From Type-B symbiont of Plautia stali (GTDB lineage Bacteria > Pseudomonadota > Gammaproteobacteria > Enterobacterales > Enterobacteriaceae): DNA of 64,000 nucleotides. Shown one piece after another: positions 10,255-18,945 of this stretch. The stretch covers positions 118,843-182,842 of the forward strand of contig BBOA01000004.1 in assembly GCA_001485295.1 (NCBI GenBank). The letters run 5' to 3'. Position numbers and translations under genes: made by a program. Every line of letters starts with the position of its first letter. Position 1 is the first letter of the stretch. The notes under the pieces were generated by a model. It was not told the origin of the DNA. It saw only the letters and a list, made by a program, of their open reading frames with translations, and searched no databases.

Positions 10255-10419
10255 TCAGCTACGACGGCTGATTTTTCCTCCCTTGCGGCCAGCTTCTATA
10301 GCGCGTCTAGGATTGTTTTTGAAATTGCCGCCGCTCTTCTGGCCGCCTTTTCTTCCCGCTTACGCTGCACGCTCCCGATCAACCGCAAAGTTTCCAGCTC
10401 CACCACGATATTGAGACAT
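10255..10419 (-). pseudogene. KGG-repeat stress protein (YmdF/YciG/con-10 family) with one in-frame TAA
   Basis: A 55-codon frame starts at ATG 10419 and reads SQYRGGAGNFAVDRERAA, stop, AGRKGGQKSGGNFKNNPRRA, then EAGRKGGK, the Gly-Lys-Gly repeat of small stress-induced hydrophilic proteins. The only defect is TAA at 10362-10360 (codon 20) where the family has Glu (S-E-A-G-R-K-G-G); GAA to TAA is one change. The last repeat is shortened to ISRRS. YmdF and YciG cannot be told apart here. In E. coli these proteins are RpoS-linked. It is probably inactive. Confidence 0.85.
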
Positions 10420-10984
10420 AGTGTGTTCCTCTTAAGTATTAATAATAAAAACAGCCTAAGCTGCATCAGCGTTGGTGGCGCAGGGTTAAATGTAGCTTTT
10501 AAAATTAATGGATCAAGTCTTGCTTGCGTGGCCGTTTCAAAAAGTTGTCCACATTAACAAATAAATCATCCAGCCGACTATTTCCTCTCTAAATCATATT
10601 TGGCAGTGATTAAAATGTCAAAAACGGGTTTCGCTTTTCGCTATTTGCGGTCATAAGCCACCAAAACAAGGCTATTTAACCTTTTATTCTGGATGAATAC
10701 TATCTTTTAAGCGAAGCGTAAAGTGAATGCGCCGCCGCCGTTAAAAGCGAAGCAGCTGATCATAAAACGATCATTTTAGCGGTAAAATTAAGAGAATTCT
10801 ATAAAAGAAGCACGCCGCGAGCGCGTTAATAAAGCGAAGCGGTAAAAAAGATTATTCCGTCAGCTAATCCATTCCATTAAAAATGATCGATAAATGATCA
10901 ACTTAGCCAGTGTTAGCGGCAGAGAACGCTTTGCGGCCGCTACTTATTGCGCCTGCATTAAGAGCAGCGGAAATAAGAAAACGC
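10420..10984. other. Intergenic region without recognisable genes
   Basis: About 560 nt between the KGG-repeat gene and the PBP2 relic. It is AT-rich, with no open frame of note and no match I recognise. Several GCGAAGCG-type short motifs recur (near 10712, 10747 and 10833) without a clear structure. Confidence 0.5.
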
Positions 10985-11801
10985 CTAAATCGCATTGGTG
11001 ACGTCGAGCATGCCGTAGCCGCTTTTTTCCAGTCGCGGTAGCGGCGATCGGTGCCCGGCAGCGTCCAAGTCGGCGCGCCGTAGAAGCTGGTCTGCGGCGT
11101 GATCACGCCGGGTCAGCAGCGCCGACATCGCCATATAGAGCTTCACCGTCGAGGCGGGCGGGTACAGCCCCTAGATAACACGGTTGATCAGCGGCAGATT
11201 CTTGTCTTGCAGCAGCTTATAAGCCTGATGGCTGATGCCTTTTACAAAGGAAAGGGATTGGGATCGTAGCTGGGGGCGGCGTTAAGGCGCTTATAGTCGT
11301 TATCGTTGATTTTGTAGACGTAGCCGATCACGTGCGCCAAGTCCGCGCCGTAGGAGTATTCGCGATCCTGATAGGTGTCGATGGTCACCCTAGTAACGCG
11401 GTACTGGTTCACCGAGAAGCGCGCCACTTGCTCGTCGGTTAGCTCCTCTTTCAGCATCACCGGCTTGTAGCGGCTGCTCTGCTTCAATACGCGGGTAAAG
11501 GCGTCAATCTCCTCCGGCGTCAGCGACTTCAGCATCGCCTGCATATCCTCCACTTTGTAGTGCGTGAGCATAATGTCGTACCAGAGGGCACCAGCAGAAT
11601 GCCGTTGCGCTCGTAAATCAGCCCGCGCGGCGGCGCGATGGGGATCATCCTGATATCATTCTTGTTAGAGCGCGTCTGGTAGTAGCCGTGATCGCGCCCC
11701 TGGAGACGATAGAGATTGACGCCGAGAATAATGAAACAGGTAACGACCAGCGTGCGGCGCGCGAAAAGCTTTTCTTCAGCTTCAAAATTGCGGAAATTCA
11801 T
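10985..11801 (-). pseudogene. mrdA: PBP2-like peptidoglycan DD-transpeptidase, collapsed by deletions
   Basis: The N-terminus reads MNFRNFEAEEKLFARRTLVV, then YYQTRSNKNDIRMIPIAPPRGLIYERNG, the PBP2 pedestal. A frameshift near 11580 leads to LTPEEIDAFTRVLKQSSRYKPV, then ARFSVNQY and HVIGYVYKIND. At KRLN the sequence jumps straight to PSYDPNPF, deleting about 90 family residues. It then continues as SFVKGISHQAYKLL with TAG at 11173-11171 (Gln, CCAGG to CTAGG), YPPASTVK, WTLPGTDRRYRDWKK and stops. The transpeptidase core is gone. It is far from rlpA/mrdB, so it was likely a second PBP2 copy, as in some Erwiniaceae and Salmonella. Confidence 0.88.
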
Positions 11802-11940
11802 CAGGCGGCATTGGCAAATAGGTTATTTTTTGTAGTCGCGCTAATGATAGGTAGCTAAGGGAGCAGCACCAGCGGGAAGATACATAAGAGTCGAGAAAAG
11901 TGTGTCATTTGGTGAGAATGTTATGAAAACAGGCAGGATT

Positions 11941-11968
11941 GTTCCCCATTCCAGCAGAAACGGGGAAC
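11941..11968 (-). terminator. Stem-loop after deoD
   Basis: GTTCCCC / GGGGAAC forms a 7-bp stem 14 nt beyond the deoD stop. There is no T tract, so it is a candidate only. Confidence 0.4.
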
Positions 11969-11981
11969 AGCAAGCGCGGGC

Positions 11982-12695
11982 TTAGTCACCCAGCAGCACC
12001 GATTCCAGCGCGATCTTGATCATATCGTTGAAGGTGGTCTGACGCTCGGCAGAGGTCGTCTGCTCATGGGTGCGGATATGGTCGGACACGGTGCAGATAG
12101 TCAGCGCCTTCGCGCCGAACTCCGCCGCCACGCCGTAGATGCCCGCCGCTTCCATCTCCACGCCGAGGATACCGTACTTCTCCATCACGTCGAACATCTG
12201 CGGATCCGGGGTGTAGAAGAGATCGGCAGAGAAGATGTTGCCGACGCGTGCGTCCACACCCAGCGCTTTCGCCGTGTCCACCGCGTTGCGCACCATGTCG
12301 AAATCGGCGATCGCCGCGAAGTCGTGACCCTTAAAGCGCATGCGGTTAACTTTAGAGTCGGTGCAGGCGCCCATGCCGATCACGATATCGCGCAGCTTTA
12401 CGTCCGGGCGCACCGCGCCGCAAGAGCCGACGCGGATGATCTTTTTCACGCCGAAGTCGGTGATCAGCTCTTTGGTGTAGATCGAGCAGGACGGAATGCC
12501 CATGCCATGACCCATCACGGAGATTTTGCGACCTTTGTAGGTGCCGGTGTAACTCAGCATGCCGCGCACGTTGTTCACTTCAACAGGATTTTCCAGAAAG
12601 GTTTCCGCGATGTGCTTCGCGCGCAGCGGGTCGCCCGGCATTAGCACTACGTCGGCAAACTCTCCCATTTCTGCATTAATGTGAGGAGTTGCCAT
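11982..12695 (-). CDS. deoD: Purine-nucleoside phosphorylase DeoD
   Basis: Cytosolic hexameric PNP that splits purine (deoxy)nucleosides with phosphate into base and (deoxy)ribose-1-phosphate. The protein is 237 residues (E. coli 239) and intact. It has the conserved [10 protein letters not shown] start, MPGDPLRAK phosphate-binding loop, [12 protein letters not shown] motif, EMEAAGIY (ribose contact) and TVSDHI near the C-terminus, where the catalytic Asp sits. AAAAAGGA precedes the start. It is the last gene of the deo operon, 35 nt after deoB. Purine salvage should work through DeoD and DeoB even though deoA and deoC are dead. Confidence 0.97.
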   Translation of the reverse strand: MATPHINAEMGEFADVVLMPGDPLRAKHIAETFLENPVEVNNVRGMLSYTGTYKGRKISVMGHGMGIPSCSIYTKELITDFGVKKIIRVGSCGAVRPDVKLRDIVIGMGACTDSKVNRMRFKGHDFAAIADFDMVRNAVDTAKALGVDARVGNIFSADLFYTPDPQMFDVMEKYGILGVEMEAAGIYGVAAEFGAKALTICTVSDHIRTHEQTTSAERQTTFNDMIKIALESVLLGD

Positions 12696-12730
12696 TGTTG
12701 TTTGTCCTTTTTTAAATTCAGTGGCTCTGT

Positions 12731-13954
12731 TTACAGCATGCTTTTGCCGTAGTCCATATCGGACAGGCTAAAATAGTGCGCAATCGTCTGACCGATGTCC
12801 GCGAAGGTCTCGCGATAGCCCAGCGAGCCAGATTTAACTTTAGGGCCGTAGATCAGAATCGGAATATGCTCGCGTGTGTGCTCGGTGCCCTGCCAAGTAG
12901 GGTCGCAGCCATGGTCGGCAGTGAGGATCAGAATATCATCCTCTTTCACCAGCGCCATCAACTCCGGCAGACGGCGGTCAAACAGCTCCAGCCCACCCGC
13001 GTAGCCGGCGACGTCGCGACGGTGGCCCCAAGTAGAGTCGAAATCGACGAAGTTGGTAAAGACGATCGACTGGTCGGGCGCCTTCTTCATCTGCTCGATG
13101 GTGGCGTCGAACAGCCCGTCCAAGCTGGTGGCTTTCACCTTCTGCGTGATGCCTTGATGGGCGTAGATATCGGCGATTTTACCCACCGAGATCACTTCGC
13201 CGCCCTTTTCATCCACCAGCTTTTTCAGCATGGTCGGCGAAGGAGGTTTAACCGTGAGGTCGTGACGGTTGCCGGTACGCTCGAAGTGGCCCGCTTTGTC
13301 GCCGACAAACGGACGCGCGATGACGCGGCCAATATTATAGCCGCCTTCGGTCAGCTCTTCACGGGCGATTTCGCACAGTTCATTGAGGCGATCGAGGCCA
13401 AAGGTCTCTTCGTGAGAGGCGATCTGGAACACCGAGTCCACCGAGGTGTAGAAAATCGGCTTGCCGGTTTTCATGTGCTCTTCGCCCAGCTGGTTGAGGA
13501 TCACTGTGCCGGAAGAGTGGCAGTTGCCGAGATAACCTGGCAGATCGGCGCGTTCCACTAGTTTATCGAGCAGTTCCTGAGGAAAGCTATTCTTTTTGTC
13601 GCTGAAGTAGCCCCAGTCGAATAGCACCGGCACGCCGGCGATTTCCCAGTGGCCGGACGGCGTGTCTTTACCGGAGGAAAGTTCGCTGGCATAGGCGTAC
13701 GCACCGGTAATATCCGCATTGGGATCGAGGCCCAGCGGGAAGCATCCGGTGGAAAGCTCGGCGGCTTTGCCCAAGCCGAGCGCGGTCAGGTTCGGCAGAT
13801 GCAGCGGGCCTTTACGGCCTTTATCCGCTTTGCCGTTGAAGCACGCTTGGGCGATGTGGCCCAGCGTGTCCGATCCTGAGTCGCCGAATTTATCGGCGTC
13901 TTTGCTTGAGCCGATCCCAAAGGAATCGAGCACCATAATAAAAGCACGTTTCAT
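12731..13954 (-). CDS. deoB: Phosphopentomutase DeoB
   Basis: Interconverts (deoxy)ribose-1-phosphate and 5-phosphate. The start is set at ATG 13954 ([15 protein letters not shown]) with GGAGA before it, giving 407 residues, the E. coli length; a longer frame upstream has no family match. Alkaline-phosphatase-superfamily metal motifs are present: DSFGIG at the N-terminus and [18 protein letters not shown] near the C-terminus, plus NCHSSGT around the catalytic Thr region. The frame is intact. Its ribose-5-phosphate product feeds the pentose phosphate pathway; the deoxyribose branch would need DeoC, which is broken here. Confidence 0.97.
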   Translation of the reverse strand: MKRAFIMVLDSFGIGSSKDADKFGDSGSDTLGHIAQACFNGKADKGRKGPLHLPNLTALGLGKAAELSTGCFPLGLDPNADITGAYAYASELSSGKDTPSGHWEIAGVPVLFDWGYFSDKKNSFPQELLDKLVERADLPGYLGNCHSSGTVILNQLGEEHMKTGKPIFYTSVDSVFQIASHEETFGLDRLNELCEIAREELTEGGYNIGRVIARPFVGDKAGHFERTGNRHDLTVKPPSPTMLKKLVDEKGGEVISVGKIADIYAHQGITQKVKATSLDGLFDATIEQMKKAPDQSIVFTNFVDFDSTWGHRRDVAGYAGGLELFDRRLPELMALVKEDDILILTADHGCDPTWQGTEHTREHIPILIYGPKVKSGSLGYRETFADIGQTIAHYFSLSDMDYGKSML

Positions 13955-14059
13955 GCAAGTCTCCTGCGCCTGAGCGCGTGACAAGTCAAAAAAGGGGATT
14001 GGATTAGTATACTCGAATGGCTGCCCGACGGCAGCATAAAGCCGCAGATTTGCGGCTTC

Positions 14060-15306
14060 GATTGTTGTGCGGAGCAAACCCGGCGATAAACGACCAGCGT
14101 AACCTCTGGCGCGCTGTCGCTTAGCGCTACCACCACCGCCTGCTGCTAGCTCGCCTTGCTGCTGGCGTGGATAATCGCTAGCGAGCGCTGCGCGTCGGCG
14201 CGTTCGCCCAAGGCGATCATCTCGCTCAGCCCAACGCTATAGTCGATGCTGTCGCTGGCGCGCTGGCATCCACCATCCATCGCCATCACCACCATCCCCA
14301 GCGCGCGCGTTCATGCTGCTGACCGATACCGGGACGATCGGCGTAGACCGCCTTGCTGAGCATCGGTTGCGGCAGATAAGCGTCGTGGCGCTCGACAAAA
14401 TCGGCCGACCGCCCTGCGCGCCGACCATACGCGCGAACACATCCGCTACTTGGCCGTTATCCAGTACCCGCAGCCGCTGGCCGCGCGCCTCTTCTTCGCT
14501 GGCCACCAGCTTGCCGGAGATCAGCATTTCGCTGCATAGCACCAGCGTCACCTCCAGCAGGCGCGGGTTGCGCTGCGCGCAGGTAAGGAAGCGCACTGCT
14601 TCGCGCACTTCCAGCGTGTCGCCGGCGCTGGAGGCGAGCACCCAATTCATATCGGTAAGCAGCGCGGTGGTGACGCAGCCCGCGCGCGCCGTTCGCTACG
14701 CCGATAATCGCCTGCGCCAGATCGAGCGACGCTCCGAAGGTCGGCATAAAGGCGCCGGAGCCGACTTTGACGTTCATCAGCGCATCCAGCCCTTCCGCCA
14801 GCTTTTTCGCCAGTATCGAGGCGGTGATCAGCGGGATGGAGTCCAAGGTGGCGGTAATATCGCGCGTGGCGTAGAAGCGCTTGTCCGCCGGGGCGAGCGA
14901 GCTGATCTGGCCGATAATCGCCACACCGACCTCTTTGATGATCTGGCGAAAACGCTCGTCGTCCAAGAAAATGACGAAGCCGGAGATCGCTTCTAGCTTG
15001 TCCAGCGTGCTGCTGGTATAGCCAAGGCCGCGCCCCGAGATCATCGGCAAATAGCCGCCGCAGGCGGTTACCATCGGACCCAGCATCAGCGATGTCACGT
15101 CGCTGATGCCGCCCGTCGAATGTTTATCGACTACCGGCCCGTTGAGGTTGAGCGACTGCCAGTTTAGATGGTCATCGCCAGCACGGCAATCTGTCCTTAG
15201 GACAAGTTGTTTTCTGGCATACCGTTGATAAATATCTGATTTATTCTTCACTCGCGTCTGGCCATCGCGTTTTTTACGGATAATTTCTTGCGTCAGAAAT
15301 AAAATT
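14060..15306 (-). pseudogene. deoA: Thymidine phosphorylase DeoA, decayed
   Basis: The N-terminal [13 protein letters not shown] (near 15300) is followed by a deletion that removes about 60 family residues and rejoins at [20 protein letters not shown], the phosphate-binding KHSTGG loop. It continues well through [25 protein letters not shown] and [17 protein letters not shown]. Frameshifts follow near 14700, 14560 and 14470, and the C-terminal VYRRV has lost its stop. The start codon is unclear (ATT or TTA). Pyrimidine deoxynucleoside breakdown by this enzyme is lost. Confidence 0.93.
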
Positions 15307-15340
15307 GCCCCAATGATCAGGGTTAAGATGAGAATGGCGG

Positions 15341-15911
15341 CTAGTGGCCGGCTTTGCTGGCGGCGGTCTGATGACCCAGCGCATTCAGCAGGCTGGCTAA
15401 CAGGCTGGCGGCGCCAAAGCGGAAGTGGCGCGCGTCGGCCCAGCCTTCGCCTAGGATATCGTCCGCCCGCTTGAGGTAGATAGCTGCGTCTTCCACGCTG
15501 CGCACGCCGCCAGTCGGTTTGAAACCGACCTTCTCTTTCAGGCCTTTATCGCGGATCACGTTCATCATGATCTGCGCTACTTCCGACGTGGCGTTGACCG
15601 GCACTTTGCCGGTAGAGGTTTTGATAAAGTCCGCGCCTGCGTCGATGGCGGCGCGGGTTTCCGCCAGCGCGATGTCGATATCGTCGTTACCGTGCAGGAA
15701 GTTCGTCACAGTGGCGATGCGGATCTTCGGCGTGTCCTGCTCGCACAATGCTTTGCGCGCGACCGGAATAAAGCGCGGATAGATGAAGATCGCGGCAGTG
15801 TTGCCAGCTGGCGATTTCGCCTAGCAGCAAAGCGCGATCACTTTTTCATCGGTATCGTCATCGTTCAGGGTGGTCAGATCCATCAGGCGCAGCAGCGTTA
15901 ATGCCGGTCAT
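15341..15911 (-). pseudogene. deoC: Deoxyribose-phosphate aldolase DeoC, decayed
   Basis: The ATG at 15911 follows GGAGAACACC. A frameshift occurs within the first codons, then LMDLTTLNDDDTDEKVIALC leads to a TAG at 15824-15822 (Gln; CCAGG to CTAGG). From [27 protein letters not shown] the protein jumps to [12 protein letters not shown], an in-frame deletion of roughly 65-70 residues that removes the central barrel strands. The Schiff-base Lys (FIKTSTG) and the second Lys (GFKPTGG) remain. It is the first gene of the deo operon. Confidence 0.93.
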
Positions 15912-15954
15912 GGTGTTCTCCAGATAACAAACAGGCGCTAAAATGCCAGCATAA

Positions 15955-15971
15955 TGTTGATAATTATAACA
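15955..15971 (-). promoter_or_regulatory. Candidate DeoR-type operator upstream of deoC
   Basis: TGTTGATAATTATAACA is a near-palindrome resembling the E. coli DeoR operator TGTTAGAATTCTAACA. It lies 44 nt before the deoC start codon. Whether deoR is still present cannot be seen. Confidence 0.45.
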
Positions 15972-16097
15972 ATTTCAGGAGACGACCAATGTATTATTCG
16001 TCAGAACGCTATCAGCAATAATAGGCGATCACGTTATTATAACGCAGAGCGCCGCAATGTTACTGTTATTACATAACGAGAACACTAATTAGGCAGG

Positions 16098-16808
16098 TTA
16101 AATAGGGTTAGGGTTTTGCGTATTGCGCCACAGCGCTTCGGCGATTGCCTCTGGAAGCTCCGGGCTCAGCTCGCACAAGGTTTTCCAGACCAGATGCGCA
16201 CGTTCCGGTCGGTTCGGCTCGCCCTGAAAGCCGTGCAGCGGCATATCAAGCGTGTCAGTCTCCAGTAACAGCGCGTCCAGCGGCAGCTGCGCCAAGGTGT
16301 TGCGGGTTTTGCTGGCGCGTGTGTAGGTGATGGTGCCGCCGACGCCGATGGCGTAGCCGAAGTTTGATAAACGCCTACGCCTGCTGCAGGCTGCCGGCGA
16401 AGCCGTGCACCACGCCGCGCCGCGGCAGATCGTGACGGCGCAGATGTAGCGCCAGCTTGTCATGGGTGCGACGCGAATGGAGGATTACCGGCGGGGCAGG
16501 TCATACTGCTTCGCCAGTTGCAGCTGCGCGTCGAGTAAAAACTCCTGCCGCGCAAACCGCGGGTTGTCCATATAGACATCGAGGCCGATTTCCCCTATCG
16601 CCATCAGCTTCGCCGACTTCTGCCACAGCCAGCTCTCCAGCTGGTCGAGATGTGCATCTAACGCGACGATGTGCGCAAAGCGGCTCACGTCCACCGCCGG
16701 AACGATAATACGCTCGATGCCCACCTCGGCGGCGCGCGCGACGCTCTTTTCCTCGTCGCCGATAAAAGGCGGAAAATCGAAGTGGCAGTGGGTATCGGTA
16801 AGTCGCAT
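16098..16808 (-). pseudogene. yjjV: TatD-family metal-dependent hydrolase YjjV, decayed
   Basis: MRLTDTHCHFDFPPFIGDEE carries the H-x-H metal motif of the TatD fold. The segment with ALGLHPG is deleted after VALDAHL. GEIGLDVY remains, then a frameshift at YDLPV near 16490 and a TAG near 16370. The last part, GVGGTITYTRASKTRN, then LLLETDTLDMPLHGFQG, is open in another frame; the usual ETDAPDMP is altered. It sits between yjjU and deoC as in E. coli, but yjjW and yjjI are gone. Confidence 0.9.
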
Positions 16809-16825
16809 GCTAGCGAACCCTCATT

Positions 16826-17728
16826 TTAGTCTGCTTCGTTACCCGCGACCGGCAGCGTCATAATCGGCCAGTTGTGGGGCGCGTTGGCCACAGGCGCAGG
16901 CGGCGTGACGGTGCTATAGCGCACGAACGGTTCGGCGACGCTGAGCCACTGTCCCAGCGTCGCCAAGAAGTAACGGCCGCAGCGCTGCCCAAGATGATAG
17001 TCCTGATTCAACGAGGCGACGCGGCTGCCGAGTGCCACACTCGCCAGCACATGCGGCGGACAGATTTCAATAATATGCAGCTCGTCCGGCGGCGGCTCGA
17101 TAAACTGCTGAATCTCCCGATAGCTCGCTTTATGATGATGCAAGATGTTGATCATTGGCTGCAGCGCGCGGGCGCTTAGCCAGCGCTCCATGCGCTTCAT
17201 CCATTTTTGCGTATAGAACATCTGCGACGGCACGGTGCGGATCATCACGATTGGCATCCGCGCCGCGCTGCCTCGCACACTGGAATAGCGCTGGAGGCTT
17301 CAATCAGATCGTGCCAATTGGCGCTGTTCGGCGCGAAATAGCCGGGCGTGTAGTCGTCGCCGCGGCAGGCGCACATATAGAACTTGCGTCCGCTGTCGAA
17401 CAGACTCTTGCCGCTTGCTAGCGACAGCGTCAGTTCGCACCGCGTCACGTGAATAAGCCAGTCGAGGTCGATCAGGTTGCCGCCGCGCACAAAGCGCAAC
17501 AGATCGAAAAAGAGTTTGCTGGTGGTATAGCGAGTGATGACGCGACGCGTATAGCCCTGCTGGCCGCAGACAAAAGCGGAGAGATTTTACATCCTAGCCG
17601 AGATGTTAATAAAGAGATCGAAAGGATTGAATAAAGATGCCGCACTGTCCGCCGCCTTCGCACACTAGGGCGATTTTACGTGCTTTGAAAGGGGAAAGGG
17701 CCAGAGGCTCAATAGCGCCCATACCCAT
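16826..17728 (-). pseudogene. yjjU: Patatin-like phospholipase YjjU, decayed
   Basis: The start at ATG 17728 gives MGMGAIEPLALSPFKARKIALVCEGGGQCGIF, matching the oxyanion-loop GGGxRG with R changed to C. The next 25 or so residues are deleted and the nucleophile elbow (G-T-S-A-G in the family) reads I-S-A-R followed by TAA. Then NLSAF, RFVRGGNLIDLDW, FYMCACRGDDYTPGYF and ASSAIP. A further deletion removes the catalytic DGG segment, and VMIRTVPSQMFYTQKW continues to the end. It is certainly inactive. Confidence 0.92.
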
Positions 17729-17876
17729 TCCTGTTCCCCAGAGAAAGTTCAGAGGTCTGCTGTTGCGTTTATCCGTTTTAATTCAGCAGCATCCCAGAGA
17801 ACCAGCCATGTTTTCTCCTCTGACCCGCCGCGCATGATGCGTTTTCCTTTACGCTGTGCGGCGGCTGGCTGGTCTC

Positions 17877-17912
17877 TGCTTTATGCATGCTCGTTGCTTT
17901 ATGCATGCTCGT
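17877..17912. repeat. Perfect tandem duplication, 2 x 18 bp
   Basis: TGCTTTATGCATGCTCGT occurs twice head to tail (17877-17894 and 17895-17912) in the spacer between the yjjU and ytjA relics. No gene function is implied. Confidence 0.9.
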
Positions 17913-17938
17913 TGCAAAAATCAGGATGACACAACCGG

Positions 17939-17974
17939 TCAGGGTCGTTTGCGGCCAGTAAACAAGCCCACCAT
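17939..17974 (-). pseudogene. ytjA: Eleven-codon relic of the small membrane protein YtjA (DUF1328)
   Basis: The ATG at 17974, with AAGGAGAG upstream, reads MVGLFTGRKRP and stops. E. coli YtjA (53 residues, between osmY and yjjU) ends VSLFTGRRRP. The position, strand and C-terminus agree, so an in-frame deletion has fused the start codon and its ribosome binding site to the last ten codons, removing both hydrophobic stretches. Confidence 0.75.
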
Positions 17975-18037
17975 GAGCCTCTCCTTACCTTAGTGAAACC
18001 GAACTGCTCGTTTCTTTCCCATTTTGTGTTTTGTTTT

Positions 18038-18070
18038 GTCAGCGGAGCGTCACGCGGACGCTCCGCTGAC
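18038..18070 (-). terminator. Very strong stem-loop after osmY
   Basis: A perfect 14-bp stem, GTCAGCGGAGCGTC / GACGCTCCGCTGAC, with a 5-nt loop lies 4 nt beyond the osmY stop. There is no T tract on the minus strand, so it may protect the 3' end or terminate by another route. Confidence 0.6.
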
Positions 18071-18074
18071 AACG

Positions 18075-18686
18075 TTAAGACTTCACGATCAGGTCATTCT
18101 TAACGCTTCTAACGCCTTCAATGGCTTTCGCGATACTTTCCGCGCGATCCGACTGCGCTTGAGTCGCAACGGTTCCTGAGAGCTGAACAACGCCGTCGGT
18201 GGTTTCTACCTTGACATTACGCGACGGGACGACATCATCGGCTAACAGTTTAGCTTTAATTTCGCTTGTCTTTGCCGCATCCCCGGCATATCCTTTCAAA
18301 CTTTGTGATTTGCTGTCTTTAACGTGCAGTTTGTCGCTGACGGATTTCACACCTTCCACGTTTTTCACCACGGCGACGGCTTTTTCAGCCTGATCCTGTG
18401 AGGTAACAAAACCGCTCAGGGTCACCACGCCATCGTGCGTTTTAACGGAGATATCCGTAATTTTTATCGCTTCATCCACCAGAGCCGCTTTAGCTTTTGC
18501 GGTAACCGTGCTGTCATCCATAAATCCATCAACTTTTTTCATAGAACTATTGATTTTCACGCCAGTGTTGTCCGCACTCTGCTGCGCTTTCTGCGTCATA
18601 GAGTCTTCGGCCAGCGCGCTACCGCTTAACAGGGCAAAACCCACCATTACCGCCATTAGCGTTTGGGCAATCTTAGTTTTATTCAT
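18075..18686 (-). CDS. osmY: Osmotically inducible periplasmic protein OsmY
   Basis: The start is placed at ATG 18686 ([13 protein letters not shown]) because GAAGGAAG precedes it and the product, 203 residues, matches E. coli OsmY (201). The upstream extension of the frame has no family match. A signal peptide ends near SALAEDS. Two BON domains follow (about residues 55-125 and 135-203), each with the VVTLSG or VVQLSG core. In E. coli it is RpoS-dependent and acts in the periplasm under osmotic stress, with chaperone-like roles proposed. It lies directly downstream of prfC as in E. coli. Confidence 0.95.
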   Translation of the reverse strand: MNKTKIAQTLMAVMVGFALLSGSALAEDSMTQKAQQSADNTGVKINSSMKKVDGFMDDSTVTAKAKAALVDEAIKITDISVKTHDGVVTLSGFVTSQDQAEKAVAVVKNVEGVKSVSDKLHVKDSKSQSLKGYAGDAAKTSEIKAKLLADDVVPSRNVKVETTDGVVQLSGTVATQAQSDRAESIAKAIEGVRSVKNDLIVKS

Positions 18687-18907
18687 CGATATCTTCCTTC
18701 TGTCAGTTAGCTCACCCACAACCGTGGGCGCAACAGCAGCAAACGGCGCTGCTGCATCGGTGGACGTAAGGGAAAAGCATCTTCTCTTTTGCCGTCCGAC
18801 AGAATAATCATAGTCGGTGTTTCGCATTTTGCTTGAATAACTGGTTGATCACACATCAGTTAAGAAAAAAACAGAATTTTTAGGAGGAGTGTGGAGAAGA
18901 AGAACAG

Positions 18908-18925
18908 GCCCAGCCAAAGCTGGGC
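18908..18925 (-). terminator. Stem-loop after prfC
   Basis: GCCCAGC / GCTGGGC forms a 7-bp stem with a CAAA loop, 21 nt past the prfC stop. The minus strand continues with a T-rich CTGTTCTTCTTC tract. Confidence 0.55.
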
Positions 18926-18945
18926 GGCCCTAATTGTAGTGCGGA

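Noticed and set aside
12776..13561. Long open frame opposite deoB
   Set aside because: It mirrors the codon structure of intact deoB, is His/Arg-rich with no family match, and is a shadow frame of high-GC coding DNA.
14313..14996. Open frame opposite the deoA relic
   Set aside because: Antisense to recognisable DeoA sequence; the match on the minus strand explains the region.
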